A DNA stretch of 64,000 nt. It comes from Geosiphon pyriformis. Its lineage: Eukaryota > Glomeromycota > Glomeromycetes > Archaeosporales > Geosiphonaceae. Each line of letters begins with the position of its first letter. The first letter of the stretch is position 1. The notes beneath the pieces are model-generated. The model was not told the origin of the DNA. It saw only the letters and a program-made list of their open reading frames with translations, and did not search any database. A program made the translations under genes and the position numbers. The stretch spans positions 62,001-126,000 of the forward strand of contig JAAOMT010000096.1 in assembly GCA_016748015.1 (NCBI GenBank), given 5' to 3'. Of this stretch, positions 34,880 to 44,943 are shown one piece after another.

Positions 34880-34928
34880 AAAACAAAAACCAACACTTAA
34901 CTTAATCAACCAAAAGAGCCAACAAACA

Positions 34929-36314
34929 ATGAATTCAGAAAACTACAACAATCTCAAACAATATTTGGAAACATTAACAATTCCAACAGATTGGTCTCCA
35001 GATGAAAAACATTGACTACAACAACAAGCCAAACAATATTTTCTACACAACAATATTATTTATTATCAAAATTTCAAAAACCCAGACAAACCACTCAGAT
35101 TAATACAAGAACAGAAAAAAGAGACCATATTATACAACATGCACTCAGATTCTTCATCAGCACACTTCAGAAAAGATAGCACCACCCAAAGAACACTAGA
35201 ATACTACTTTTGGCCTCGAATGAGGAAAGACATTCACGAATATGTCAAATCTTATAATAGTTGTCAAAAAAAAGGAGGAACACGCCCTACTGAACCATTA
35301 AATCCAATCAAAGTTGGACAACCCTTTGACCGAGTTGGTATCAATTTAGTCAGACCATTATCTATCACCACTTAAGGAAACCGTTATATTGCAGTAGCTG
35401 TAGACTATTTTACTAAATGGCCTGAAGCCAGAGCCATTCAACGAGCAGATGCGAAATCAGTAGCAAATTTTATCTACAAAGACATCATTTGTAGACATGA
35501 ATGCCCAATAGAACTTTTATCTGATCAAGGAACACATTTTATGAACAATTTAATCCAGGAAATTTGTGGACAATTTAATGTCAAGAGACCATTATCTTCA
35601 CCCTATCATCCACAAACAAATAGACTGGTAGAATAGTTCAACAGAATATTGTGTGAATCATTAGCCAAAGTTTCAACCGATTTTGAGCAAGAATGGGATC
35701 TCTTTATTCCATCAATGTTACTAGCATATAGGACACTAAAACAAGATACCACAAAACACATACCATTTGATTTAACTTACAGAAAGATGGCAACATTACC
35801 AATTAGTTTCACAGTAGAAACATACTCAGCACAACCAATCGATAAAAACAATTTTCAAGAAACGCTTTAACAAAGAGCCTACACTCTGCTTAGCACATTG
35901 GAAGGAAAATGATGAATAGCAGCCACCCATATTGAACACTCTCAAGCTCAACAAAAAGAATGGCATGATGACAAATTGCTTCCAATCACCAATGAATTTA
36001 AAATTGGAAACAAAGTTCTCTTATACAGAACTAAAGCTGAAAAACAATGGAGTGGAAAATTTGAAAATAAATGGGATGAACTATTCTTTATCCATGAAGT
36101 TTTAGGCAACAGATCATACAAGCTAAGACTTGATGACAAAATTCTAGCAAAAGTTGCACATAGAGATTGTTTGAAACACTATAATTCCAGAAACAATCCT
36201 GAACCATTAATTCCACAAATTGGTACACATTCCCTTTTAATCAATCCCGAAGACATTCCCCAAAATTTAGAACCAATAGTTGTCATTGAATAGCCTCACA
36301 ACTTGAACACTTAA
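34929..36314 (+). pseudogene. Integrase ORF of GYP1 copy E
   Basis: Separate 1386-nt frame beginning at ATG 34929 (MNSENYNNLKQYLETL), 49 nt after the RT-RNase H stop and in another frame. The N-terminal HHCC region has the two His (MHSDSSSAHF, 35139-35168), but the first Cys of CX2C is Tyr (35253-35255). Core: first Asp replaced by Asn (GINLVRPL, 35343-35345), second Asp kept (LSDQGTHF, about 35519-35542), Glu kept (RLVE, about 35625-35634). The C-terminal module reads WDELFFIHEVLGNRSYKLR (about 36070-36126). Stops occur at 35011, 35373, 35635, 35868, 35910 and 36291, all at Arg, Gln or similar codons. Same length as in copy B. Confidence 0.84.
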
Positions 36315-36435
36315 TTTAAATTTATTATTATAGTTATCTTCTTATAATTTAGAAACAATCTCACAAAAACAAAACAAAAATAACATAAAAACCCATGCAC
36401 CAAAAATAATTTTCTTTTATTTCAAATCGCTTATA

Positions 36436-37155
36436 ATGACTATTCCTCAAAACATTCAACAATTATTCCAAAAACTAATGTTAGTTTTAAAAACAATACC
36501 CGAATTATCCATTACTGTTATTGGAAACCACATTAATTATACCCAAACAGAAGTAGTTACAAATTTAGCCCCAAATTTACAAAAATATCACCCGTATAAG
36601 AAGAACACAAGAAGTTATACTGGAATTCACCTGCCAAAACTTTTAAAACTTGCTTTAAGAGAAAATCTAATGCTCATTCCGATTAGTATTCTACCAAATG
36701 CTACAATTCAACAAAGACTTCAACTGTGTTTCAATGAGAAAAACACTGAATATCCTCCAATTTATAGATATTTTCACATTGGAAAAACACTCTACAAACA
36801 GAAACTGGAACTTACAACAGCAAACTTCGCAAAAAAAGCTATTCAGAAACAACTTCACAACGAATTCAAGACAACAGCTGGATCAATAAACAGTCGCTAC
36901 AGGCTCAGAGCTGCTCTTAGACTTTATGACCTATTCCACACCTGTGAAAACGTACTACAAAACCCAATTTTTCAACCTTTGAAAATTCAATATATTGAAA
37001 AGCTCACAGAACTGAAATTTCAACAATTTTCAGACCAATTTTCTTCAATAATTTTGGATTATTATCTGGAAATGACAAACAGTACTTGGACTTTGATGGA
37101 GCTCAGTCTTGAGAAGGAGGTTATGTTATCAGATGAAATTAGAGATATTATTTAG
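36436..37155 (+). CDS. ORF3 of GYP1 copy E, conserved protein of unknown function
   Basis: The only element ORF here without an internal stop: 239 residues from ATG 36436 to TAG 37155, 121 nt after the integrase stop. It overlaps the polypurine tract and the first 32 bp of the 3' LTR. The protein is predicted soluble and mostly helical in its C-terminal half, with conserved blocks IYRYFHIGKTLYKQKLEL, FKTTAGSINSRYRLRAALRLYDLF and CENVLQNPI. No signal peptide, membrane helix or catalytic signature is seen. Homologues occur at the same place in copies B (2443-3030), D (13541-14353) and C (52460-53170), so it belongs to the family. The position is that of env, but nothing shows it is an envelope protein. 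Confidence 0.72.
   Translation: MTIPQNIQQLFQKLMLVLKTIPELSITVIGNHINYTQTEVVTNLAPNLQKYHPYKKNTRSYTGIHLPKLLKLALRENLMLIPISILPNATIQQRLQLCFNEKNTEYPPIYRYFHIGKTLYKQKLELTTANFAKKAIQKQLHNEFKTTAGSINSRYRLRAALRLYDLFHTCENVLQNPIFQPLKIQYIEKLTELKFQQFSDQFSSIILDYYLEMTNSTWTLMELSLEKEVMLSDEIRDII
37111..37123 (+). other. Polypurine tract of copy E
   Basis: GAGAAGGAGGTTA directly before the TGTTATC start of the 3' LTR. It lies within the ORF3 reading frame, as in copy B. Confidence 0.6.
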
Positions 37156-38424
37156 CATAAAATTATCTTATAATTCCTATTATTAATTAGCATTGTTTCA
37201 AATTATTACTTATTACATTAGCAAAAATGTCCGAAATTATCATTTAATTAATAACCCAAATTGTACACAACACAAATGTAACTTAATTGTGATGATCAAT
37301 CATGCAATACCCCAAACTATGTAATATTCAAAAGTTTGCCGAAATTTATAGAAATTTGCTGAAATAATTGATAGTTCACCAAAATATCTAATAGTTCGCA
37401 GAAATAACTTGTAGTTCGCCAAAATGTATCTTTAGTTCAGCAAAATTGTAGAAAATAGCAAAGTTCAAGTTCATAGAATAGTGTTACGACAAGTTGTATA
37501 AAAGAAGAGCTTCNNNNNNNNNNNNNNNNNNNNACTTATTACATTAGCAAAAATGTCCGAAATTATCATTTAATTAATAACCCAAATTGTACACAACACA
37601 AATGTAACTTAATTGTGATGATCAATCATGCAATACCCCAAACTATGTAATATTCAAAAGTTTGCCGAAATTTATAGAAATTTGCTGAAATAATTGATAG
37701 TTCACCAAAATATCTAATAGTTCGCAGAAATAACTTGTAGTTCGCCAAAATGTATCTTTAGTTCAGCAAAATTGTAGAAAATAGCAAAGTTCAAGTTCAT
37801 AGAATAGTGTTACGACAAGTTGTATAAAAGAAGAGCTTCTCTTTTCGAGAAAATGTATCTTACTTTTGATTTAACAATTAGAATCATTCTTTACACACAA
37901 AAAACGAAATAAATATCAAATAATTCGAAAAATCAAATCCTGAATTATTTCACTTTTGAAATTAACTAATTCCTACTAAACAGTTTGAAATTGATTAGCT
38001 ACCAATTTCAGTAAACTGTTAGTGACTCCAGGCCTGGATAGAAAACGTTTCCCTTGACAGAAATTTTATTTCTTTTACATTTCTTTTATTTTTCTTTTAT
38101 TTTCTTATTACAATCATTAGGGTAGCCTACAGACAAGATTCCTGTAGAAGAGTTGACTTTCACAGCAAAATAACTACACATTTCTAGTGAGCTTCCAGAC
38201 GAGCAATTCCTGGGAAAGAGTTAACGTTTACTATAATGTAACTACATAAAAGCAACTGGCAAGGAATTGGCCATTCTACTCATAAGCCCAGCAGCTCAAA
38301 TTATAGGAGATAATTTGAGGATAAATTCAGTTATCAGAGGTTCAAACACTTCCCATAATTGTAAATTAACAGCATTACAACAAACATACAAGAGCTAAAA
38401 AGAGACCAAAAACCTCTGGTAACA
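37124..38424 (+). repeat. 3' LTR of copy E with assembly gap
   Basis: Starts TGTTATCAGA and ends CTCTGGTAACA. Written length is 1301 bp, but bases 37208-37513 are repeated without change at 37534-37839 on either side of 20 Ns. Removing one copy and the Ns (326 bp) gives 975 bp, equal to the 5' LTR. The extra copy is therefore almost certainly an assembly artefact. Confidence 0.88.
37514..37533. other. 20-N assembly gap
   Basis: A run of 20 N. The 306 bp before it are repeated exactly right after it, so two overlapping contig ends were joined without merging. The true gap size is probably negative (about -306 bp). Confidence 0.95.
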
Positions 38425-41400
38425 GCTTGTAATTATTTAAAAATCAAAAAAAACTTGGCAAAAGTAAAAGAAAAACTCAAAACTTTAAATTAATTAAATA
38501 GTTTAAAGTTTTAGTAAATATAGCTTTCAATATACAAAATAAATCTTACCAGATTTTCAGATTACCAAAAACAAATATTATTCTATTTTTTAGAAAAATT
38601 TATAAAATATACATTTGTTTAATACCTATTATTATTTAATAAATCTTCAAATCAAATAAACAAATATGTAAAAAATATGAAATTTTGATTTCAAATATTT
38701 ATTTCCCAAAAAAAATCAAAAAAATCAAGATTACTTTTTACAATTTAAACAATTATTTTATTATATTAAATAACTACTTGGAAATTAAAATTATTTATAT
38801 TAATATCTTTTAATAAAAACTATTACAAAAAGTTTTAAATTTTACAAAAATAATTGGACATTTTCTTTTAAAATTTAACTTAATTCTTACTATTAAAAAT
38901 TATTATGTTGTTATTAAAAAATTATCTTAAATTAACATAAAACAATTAAAGTTACAACAATAAAAAAAATTCAAAAAATTAATTGCAAAATATATAGATA
39001 TATTTGTTAAAAATAACAATAACTTGAAAATTAATTTGATTTAACATTAAATCTATATAAGCAATACCAAATCAAAATACCAGTAAACATATTAAGTCTT
39101 AAAAAGCTATTAATTTATTTAAAAAGAAGTACAATAAATGTTTAACAATAGACTTATTTAATTATTAATGTGTTTATAAATTTTACCAGTAGTTTTTTTA
39201 AAATAAAAAATAAAAAAATCTATTTTTCTGTCAACTATTGCCAACTTAATAATAATATTATTAAAATATTTATTTTTTATTATAAATTAATAATATGTTA
39301 GATGTTTTTAAAAAATCTAAATACTTTTTAACATTAAATCTAGAAAGTGAATATTAATAAGTTATTATAAACTTTAAAAATTGTCCAAAAACTATTTTTA
39401 TTACTTAAAAAAAATTATAAGTTTAATATAATGTCTTTTAATTTATATAATATACTAATAACATTCCAAAAATTTATGAATATTGTCTATATTAAACTTT
39501 TTTAGAAGTTAGTAATTGTCTATTTAAATAATATTAATGTCTATTTACTCTTATTCAAAGCTTACTTAATTCATTTGTAAGAAGTTTTTCAATAATTATA
39601 AAAAATCAAATTGAAATTAAATATTAAAAATATTATTTTAAAAAAACCAACTTGGCTTTTTTAAATCATATTATTAATAAAAAAAAGTCAAATCTAATCC
39701 AAAAAAATCAGTGTTGTCAAAAACTTTAAAGTTTTATAAAATACTATGAAATTAAAAAAATTTACTAAATTAGTATTTTATTATTAAAAATCTATTAGAA
39801 ATTGTCAAATCATTCAACTATCTAATTAACAAAAACATCGAATATAAATAAATAGCCAAATAATAATAAGTCTTTAATATTCTCAAAAAAAGCTTATAAT
39901 AGTCTTAATTATTATTTATTTGAGTTTTAACAAAAGATTTTAACTAGTTATAGATGTCTTTTATATTGTTTTTGGTATTATTTTATCTTAATTAGATAAT
40001 AATAACAATAAACAAATAATTGTTTATACTAACAGAACACTAAAACCAGTAAAAAAAATACTTTGCCATTAAACTAAAAACAGCATTAATAATTTGGGCT
40101 TTTTATTATTTCAATCTGTATCTTAAATCCAAAAAATTCAATATTATTATTAATAATATTGAACTTAAATAACTATAAAACAAAAACTTTAAACTAAACA
40201 CAAAACAAATCCAACAGACAAAATTTTTTGCAAACTACTAAAATATTGTATATTATAAACCAAAAAAGCTTTTCATAAATGTTGATTGGTTTTTCAAAAT
40301 AAAACAAAATTAAAAATCTTAAATACCATCCAATTTAATTAACAATAACAAACAATAAACAATAAACTCTAAAAATTATAACAATCTTAAACAATATTTA
40401 AAAATATTTATAATACTAAAAATTAATTTTTAAGTAAAAAACATTGATTATAATACCAAATAAAACAATATTTTCTATATAACAATATTATTTATTATTT
40501 AAACTATAAAAATTTAAACAATTTATTCAGAGTAATTTAAAAACATAAAAAAAAATTTTATATAACATATATTTAGATCTTTTATCAGTATATTTTGAGA
40601 AAAATAGCACAATTTAAAAAATATTAAAATGCTATTTTTGGCTTTAAATAATAAAAAATATTTACTAATATATTATGTCTTATAATAGTTGTCAAAAAAA
40701 AGGAGAAATATGCTCCATAAAACTACTAAATTCAATCAAAATTGAACAATTTTTTAATTAAATTGGTATTAATTTAGTTAGATCACTACTTATTACAACT
40801 TAAGAAAATTAATAAATTGTAATTGTAGTAAATTATCTTACTAAATAGTCTAAAACAAAAGCTATTCAATAAGTAGATGCAAAATTAATCGCAAATTTCA
40901 TTCATAAAAACATTATTTGTAAACATAAATGTTTAATTAAACTTTTATTCAATTAAGAAACATATTTTATAAACAACCTAGTACAAGAAATTTATGAAAC
41001 AATTTAATATTAAAAAACTTTTATTTTTGCCCTATTATTTATAAAAAAATAAATTTGTAGAATATTTCAACAAAACACTTTGTAAATATTAGTCAAAGTT
41101 TTAACAAATTTTAAGCAAAAATAAAATTTTTTTATTTTATTAGTATTACTAGTATATAAAATACTAAAACAAGATATAATAAAACATATACTATTTAATT
41201 TGACATATAAAAAAACAGCAATATTATTAATTAATTTTATAGTAAAATCTTATTTAATTTAACTAATTATTAAATACAATTTTTAAGTAATACTACATAA
41301 AAAAGTATACTTATTTTTTAGTATATTGAAAAAAAAAACAAATTGTAACTATCTATATAAAACACTTTTAAGCTTAACAAAAAGAATAACATAACAATAA

Positions 41401-41438
41401 ACTATTATTAATTATTATTATAAATAAACTTAGTAGAG
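38425..41438 (+). pseudogene. GYP1 copy C, dUTPase to integrase remnant
   Basis: Continues copy C after the nested copy E. It aligns in order with 32968-35980 of E: dUTPase end (38430-38600), linker domain, RT (about 38930-39850), RNase H (about 39940-40290), the spacer with the RH stop and a mutated integrase start, integrase zinc region and core (about 40380-41330). Most C are T and most G are A relative to E, and every frame is closed. It breaks off in the integrase C-terminal region at about 41438 and resumes at 51985. Confidence 0.78.
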
Positions 41439-41483
41439 TATTATATTAATGTTTAATGCTCTGAATTTGAGTAAAAAAGTCAT
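41439..41483. other. Unassigned 45-bp stretch
   Basis: Short sequence between copy C and the palindromic element. It is less AT-drifted than copy C and has no match in the right arm of the palindrome or elsewhere in the window that I can see. Confidence 0.4.
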
Positions 41484-41493
41484 TGTTACCCAA

Positions 41494-42467
41494 TATTACC
41501 AGAGGTTTTTGGTCTCTTTTCTTGAATATTGTTAATGTTGATTTGCTGTGTATTCATGTTTTCAGAAAGTAATTGGACCTCCAGTAACTGAATTTTTCTT
41601 CAAATTATTTCCTATAATTTGAACTGCTGGACTTATAAGTAGAATGGCCAATTCTATGCCAGTTACTTTGTGTAGTTACGTTGTAGTAAACATCAACTTT
41701 TTCTTAGGAATTGCTTGTCTGGAAGCTTACTAAAAAATGTGTAATTACTTTGCTGTGAAAGTCAACTCTTCTACAGGAATCTTGTCTGTAGACTACCCCA
41801 ATAATTGTAATAAGAAAAGAAGAAAAAAAATAAAAGAAATGTAAAAGAAATAGAATTCTGTTAAGAGAAACGTTTTTTATTCAGGCTTAGAGTCACTAAC
41901 AGTTTATTGAAATTAGTAGTTAATCAATTTCAAAACATTAGTTGTGTTAAGGGAATTTCAAGTACAATAATCAAAAAATTTGGGTTTCAAATATTTACTT
42001 TTTATTTGAAATGTGTAAAAAGTAATTTGTTTCAATTAAGATATCTAAAGTAAAATACTATGATAAAATACAATGAAAAGATACATTTTTTTGAAGCAAG
42101 AAGCTCTTTTTTTATACAACTTGTTGTAATATTAGTCTTTGAACTTGCACTTTTCTCTTTGCTACTATTTGGGTGAACTAAAAATACATTTTGGCAAACT
42201 ACAAGTTATTTTACTGAACTATTGATTATTTCGGTCAATTTTCATTAATTTCAGCAAATTTTGACTATGTTAAATGGTTCAGAGTATTGTGTAATTTGAT
42301 TATCTTAATTTTTATTGTACAAATCAGATTATTGATTAAGTAATAATATTTGATAATTTAACTAAATAATAAGTGATAATCAAAATAATAATAATATATG
42401 CTAATTAATAATAAGAATTATGAGGGTAATTTTATGTTAATTAATAGCTAAAGTTTTATTGATAATA
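41494..42467 (-). repeat. Solo GYP1 LTR
   Basis: 974 bp, minus orientation, ends CAGTAATA-type at 41494 and TATTATC at 42467. The flanks CCAA (41490-41493) and TCAA (42468-42471) fit a 4-bp duplication with one C/T change. The TATA motif and hairpin are present near 42100. No internal gypsy sequence is attached on either side, so it is a recombination-derived solo LTR. Confidence 0.82.
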
Positions 42468-42553
42468 TCAAGTAGAAAAACCGATCCAAAATTATGAAGA
42501 AACATGACCAAAATGTGACATAATACAGAATAGTATGCAATAATGTTGGATAA

Positions 42554-43234
42554 TGTTATTATGGTTGAAACTCATAGTTTTTATTAGTTATCACATGTAT
42601 TAGCCACTGATGTCATATAATTAGCCACCCTATTTTTAAATAGTGATCATTGACCTGATTATTGACCTGATTATTGATCTGATCATTGATCTGGTCATTG
42701 ACCACTTTCAATAGATATATAAGTGATAAGTCTCTTAGCTGTAGAAAAAAAGAATCAATGAAAAGAATCAAGACAATCAAAGAAATAAAATAACAAACTT
42801 CTATTTCAAACATTCTCTTATCGCTAATTTCCCTTTCTCTACCTTTAAGTATTTAAACATTTTTTGGATAAAAGATTACTTGTTGACACTTTTCTGAAAC
42901 ATGTAATTGCAGTATTTGAAGATTATTTGAATAAATGTGACTGAAGAGCACAAGTTGATATCTGATATTGAATTCTAAGAGTGCTGACATGAGACATAGA
43001 ATTATACTAGTGGTTATCAATTGTTGACAGTACGGACTATTCCTCTACCTTCAGATTCTCTTGTTATTTTTTGAAAAGAATAGCAACTGAAACATTTTAT
43101 GAGACTGATCTCACACATTGAATCCATACTCATTCAATTTGCTCATTGAAGTTGAATTCCTTTTGATTATTTTCATTACTCTACAATTCTGTTCTCTCTT
43201 GCTATTTATTAGCTTGTTACTCTAACCTGTAACA
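42554..43234 (+). repeat. Solo GYP2 LTR, best preserved copy
   Basis: 681 bp, plus orientation, starts TGTTATTATGG and ends CTGTAACA. It has a 12-bp tandem array at 42649-42696. The flanks are AT-rich repeats of the palindrome arm and I cannot find a clear target duplication. The small minus-strand open stretch at 42613-42813 falls in the repeat array and is not a gene. Confidence 0.78.
42649..42696 (+). repeat. 12-bp tandem array in the GYP2 LTR
   Basis: Four units of ATTGAYCTGRTY (ATTGACCTGATT, ATTGACCTGATT, ATTGATCTGATC, ATTGATCTGGTC). The other GYP2 LTRs carry the same array; the one at 62659-63389 has about ten units (63175-63294). Confidence 0.8.
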
Positions 43235-43340
43235 ATGTGTTATAACTTAGAATAATACAGAATAACATGTTATAACATAGGATAACACAGAATAATATGT
43301 AATAACACCAAATAATATATTATAACATAAGATAACTAGT
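43235..43340. repeat. AT-rich imperfect tandem repeats in the palindrome arm
   Basis: Imperfect units of about 30 bp built on ATAATACAGAATAACATG and TTATAACATAGGATAACA. A few more units lie left of the GYP2 LTR (42515-42553). The reverse complement is present at 51780-51950. Subterminal repeats of this kind are common in foldback and other DNA elements. Confidence 0.65.
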
Positions 43341-44139
43341 AATAATATAGAAAATTGGAGCAATTACAGAAATAGCAAAGCAATAGTTAGCAATAACAGA
43401 ACAATCAAAAACAATCCTATAGAACAAAAAAAATGTATAAAATAAGTAGCTGTAGAAGTTAAAAAGATATCCAAAAAGAAAATTAGACTTTTAGAAGTCA
43501 ATTAGACTTTCAGAATCAATTAGATTCTCAAAATCAATTAGACTCACAGGTCATAATTATTAAATACTCCTCCTTTCAAGGATAGTTGCTATTAATTGAA
43601 ATGAAATTATATTAATAAAATATCTTTTTAATTCTTCAAATTCATGTTATTATCTACTACTTAATCTGCTGGCACAATAGCCTTTGATTATGGCTATTGA
43701 CAGAATACTTATTTTTTATTTTATTTTCTTTATTTCCTTGTTTTTTTTTATTTTTTATTTTTTTATTGTGGAGCAGCAACATAGTAAAATTGCCTGTTTG
43801 GGAATAGACTTTGTGATAGCCTGGTAAAAGAGGAAAGCTCTCTCTAGGTTTTTGAATATTAACATTATCTTGATAGCTTATCAGAAAGATGAAAAAACAA
43901 TGCCAGACCCTAATGACTACACTTGTTAACTTGGAGAAAAAAGCTCACTTTTATAAGAAGTTGCAATCAGCAAGAACCAAAACTCTGTGTCTTATAATCA
44001 AAGAACTCAATAAGTAAATTTACAACCAGTAAATAAGACTTTTAAAGACTGATAATTAAGACTAAGCCAGCAGAATTATGTGAAAAATACATTACCAATA
44101 CTTAAGAACACTAAATGTTATCATTTTCCTATTCCACCA

Positions 44140-44781
44140 AGTTTATCAATAATACCATGAAGTTTTTTTTTAATTATATAAGAGACATATTAGGATTTAT
44201 CAATCTTTAAAAATTTTCATTATATATTACTTTACTTATTAAGTTTTTTAATTATAAGACACAAAGATGCATTTTGGTAAGTTGTAATTGTAGATATAAG
44301 CTATTTTTTCTAAGCTAATCAAGTACAATTGTTAGGATCTGATATTGTCTTTTTGCCTTTTTAGTAAGCTAACAAAATAAAATTAATATCCAAATCTAAA
44401 AAAACCTTTTTTTTTATTAAACTATTATAAGATCTATTTTTAAACAGTCAATTTTTAATATTGTTACTTTACAGAAAAAAAAAATCAAGAAAAAACAAAA
44501 ATAAAAAAAATAAAAAAAAATAAAAAAATAAAATAAAATAAAAAATTTATATTATTAATTACTGTAATTAAAAACAATTGATTCAAGTCATTAGAATTTC
44601 AAAGCTGTTTATATTAATAGCATTTAGTCTGGAATAAAAGTAAAAAAAATAATTAATTTAATTTTGACAACACAAAATCTGAGATTATATATAAGTAGAT
44701 TAAATAATATTTTTATTTAATAATAAATAAAAAAAATATAGAAAAAATAAGAAATTGTTGTTAAAAATACAAAAAAACAAA
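44140..44781. repeat. Right arm of the palindrome, inner part
   Basis: Reverse complement counterpart of about 43480-44130, AT-drifted. The clearest match is AAGACACAAAGATG (about 44258) against GTGTCTTATAATC of the left arm. It ends at the 5' end of LINE-B. It contains an A-rich AAAAT-type run (44470-44545). No gene is seen. Confidence 0.6.
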
Positions 44782-44943
44782 ACTTCTTTCTCTCCTATGT
44801 CCCAAATTTCTGAAATAGCACACTTTTTGAAAGAAGTTTTTTGGTTTTTTATCTGTTCTTATCTTTTATTTTGCTTGGTTTTCACAATTTCTCAACTTAC
44901 CAATCCTTTCGTTGTCCCTTTAGTGTCTGATGCTGTTAATGCT

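Larger units (their letters stand above)
28241..38424 (+). mobile_element. GYP1 copy E, best preserved Ty3/gypsy element
   Basis: Plus-strand LTR retrotransposon inserted in the dUTPase region of old copy C. LTRs are 28241-29215 and 37124-38424; the tetranucleotide GCTT lies on both sides (28237-28240 and 38425-38428). Internal order: PBS, ORF1 (29261-34879), integrase ORF (34929-36314), ORF3 (36436-37155), PPT. The 3' LTR contains a 20-N gap with a duplicated 306-bp flank; collapsing it gives a 975-bp LTR, exactly the 5' LTR length, and an element of about 9.86 kb. Stops and lost active-site residues (YLNN in RT, Asn for the first integrase Asp) make it non-autonomous. Confidence 0.9.
41484..44140. 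repeat. Left arm of a palindromic element (with two solo LTRs inside)
   Basis: Begins TGTTACCCAAGTAGAAAAACC (split by a solo LTR after position 10) and is about 1.0 kb long once the solo GYP1 LTR (41494-42467) and the solo GYP2 LTR (42554-43234) are removed. Its reverse complement is found, strongly AT-drifted, at 44140-44781 plus 51611-51984. Matching blocks include AGTAGAAAAACC, the AT-rich ATAATACAGAATAA units, AATAAGTAGCTGTAG (43445-43460) and CTGTGTCTTATAATCAAAG (about 43990). There is no open frame of interest. Nothing in it identifies a protein. Confidence 0.68.

Noticed and set aside
29261-36314. Alternative genetic code (TGA as Trp), as in Mollicutes endosymbionts or mitochondria
   Set aside because: TGA does replace Trp at several sites, but TAA and TAG also replace Gln, Arg and Trp, and TGG is still used for Trp in the same frames. 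Simple transitions explain all of it.
36436-37155. ORF3 as a retroviral-type envelope protein
   Set aside because: Position fits, but there is no signal peptide, no hydrophobic membrane segment and no cleavage or fusion-like motif.
28241-38424. APOBEC-like hypermutation of cDNA as the cause of the stops
   Set aside because: C-to-T and G-to-A changes are both frequent on the coding strand and also hit LINEs and LTR flanks outside any cDNA, so a single-strand cDNA editor is not needed.
42613-42813. 66-residue minus-strand open frame with Gln-Ile-Asn-Asp repeats
   Set aside because: Its repeats are the translation of the 12-bp array of the GYP2 LTR.
44755-44943. Membrane-like N-terminus before LINE-B ORF1
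   Set aside because: The stretch from 44755 lies across the LINE 5' end and its hydrophobic part comes from the T-rich 5' UTR; LINE-A has no such extension.
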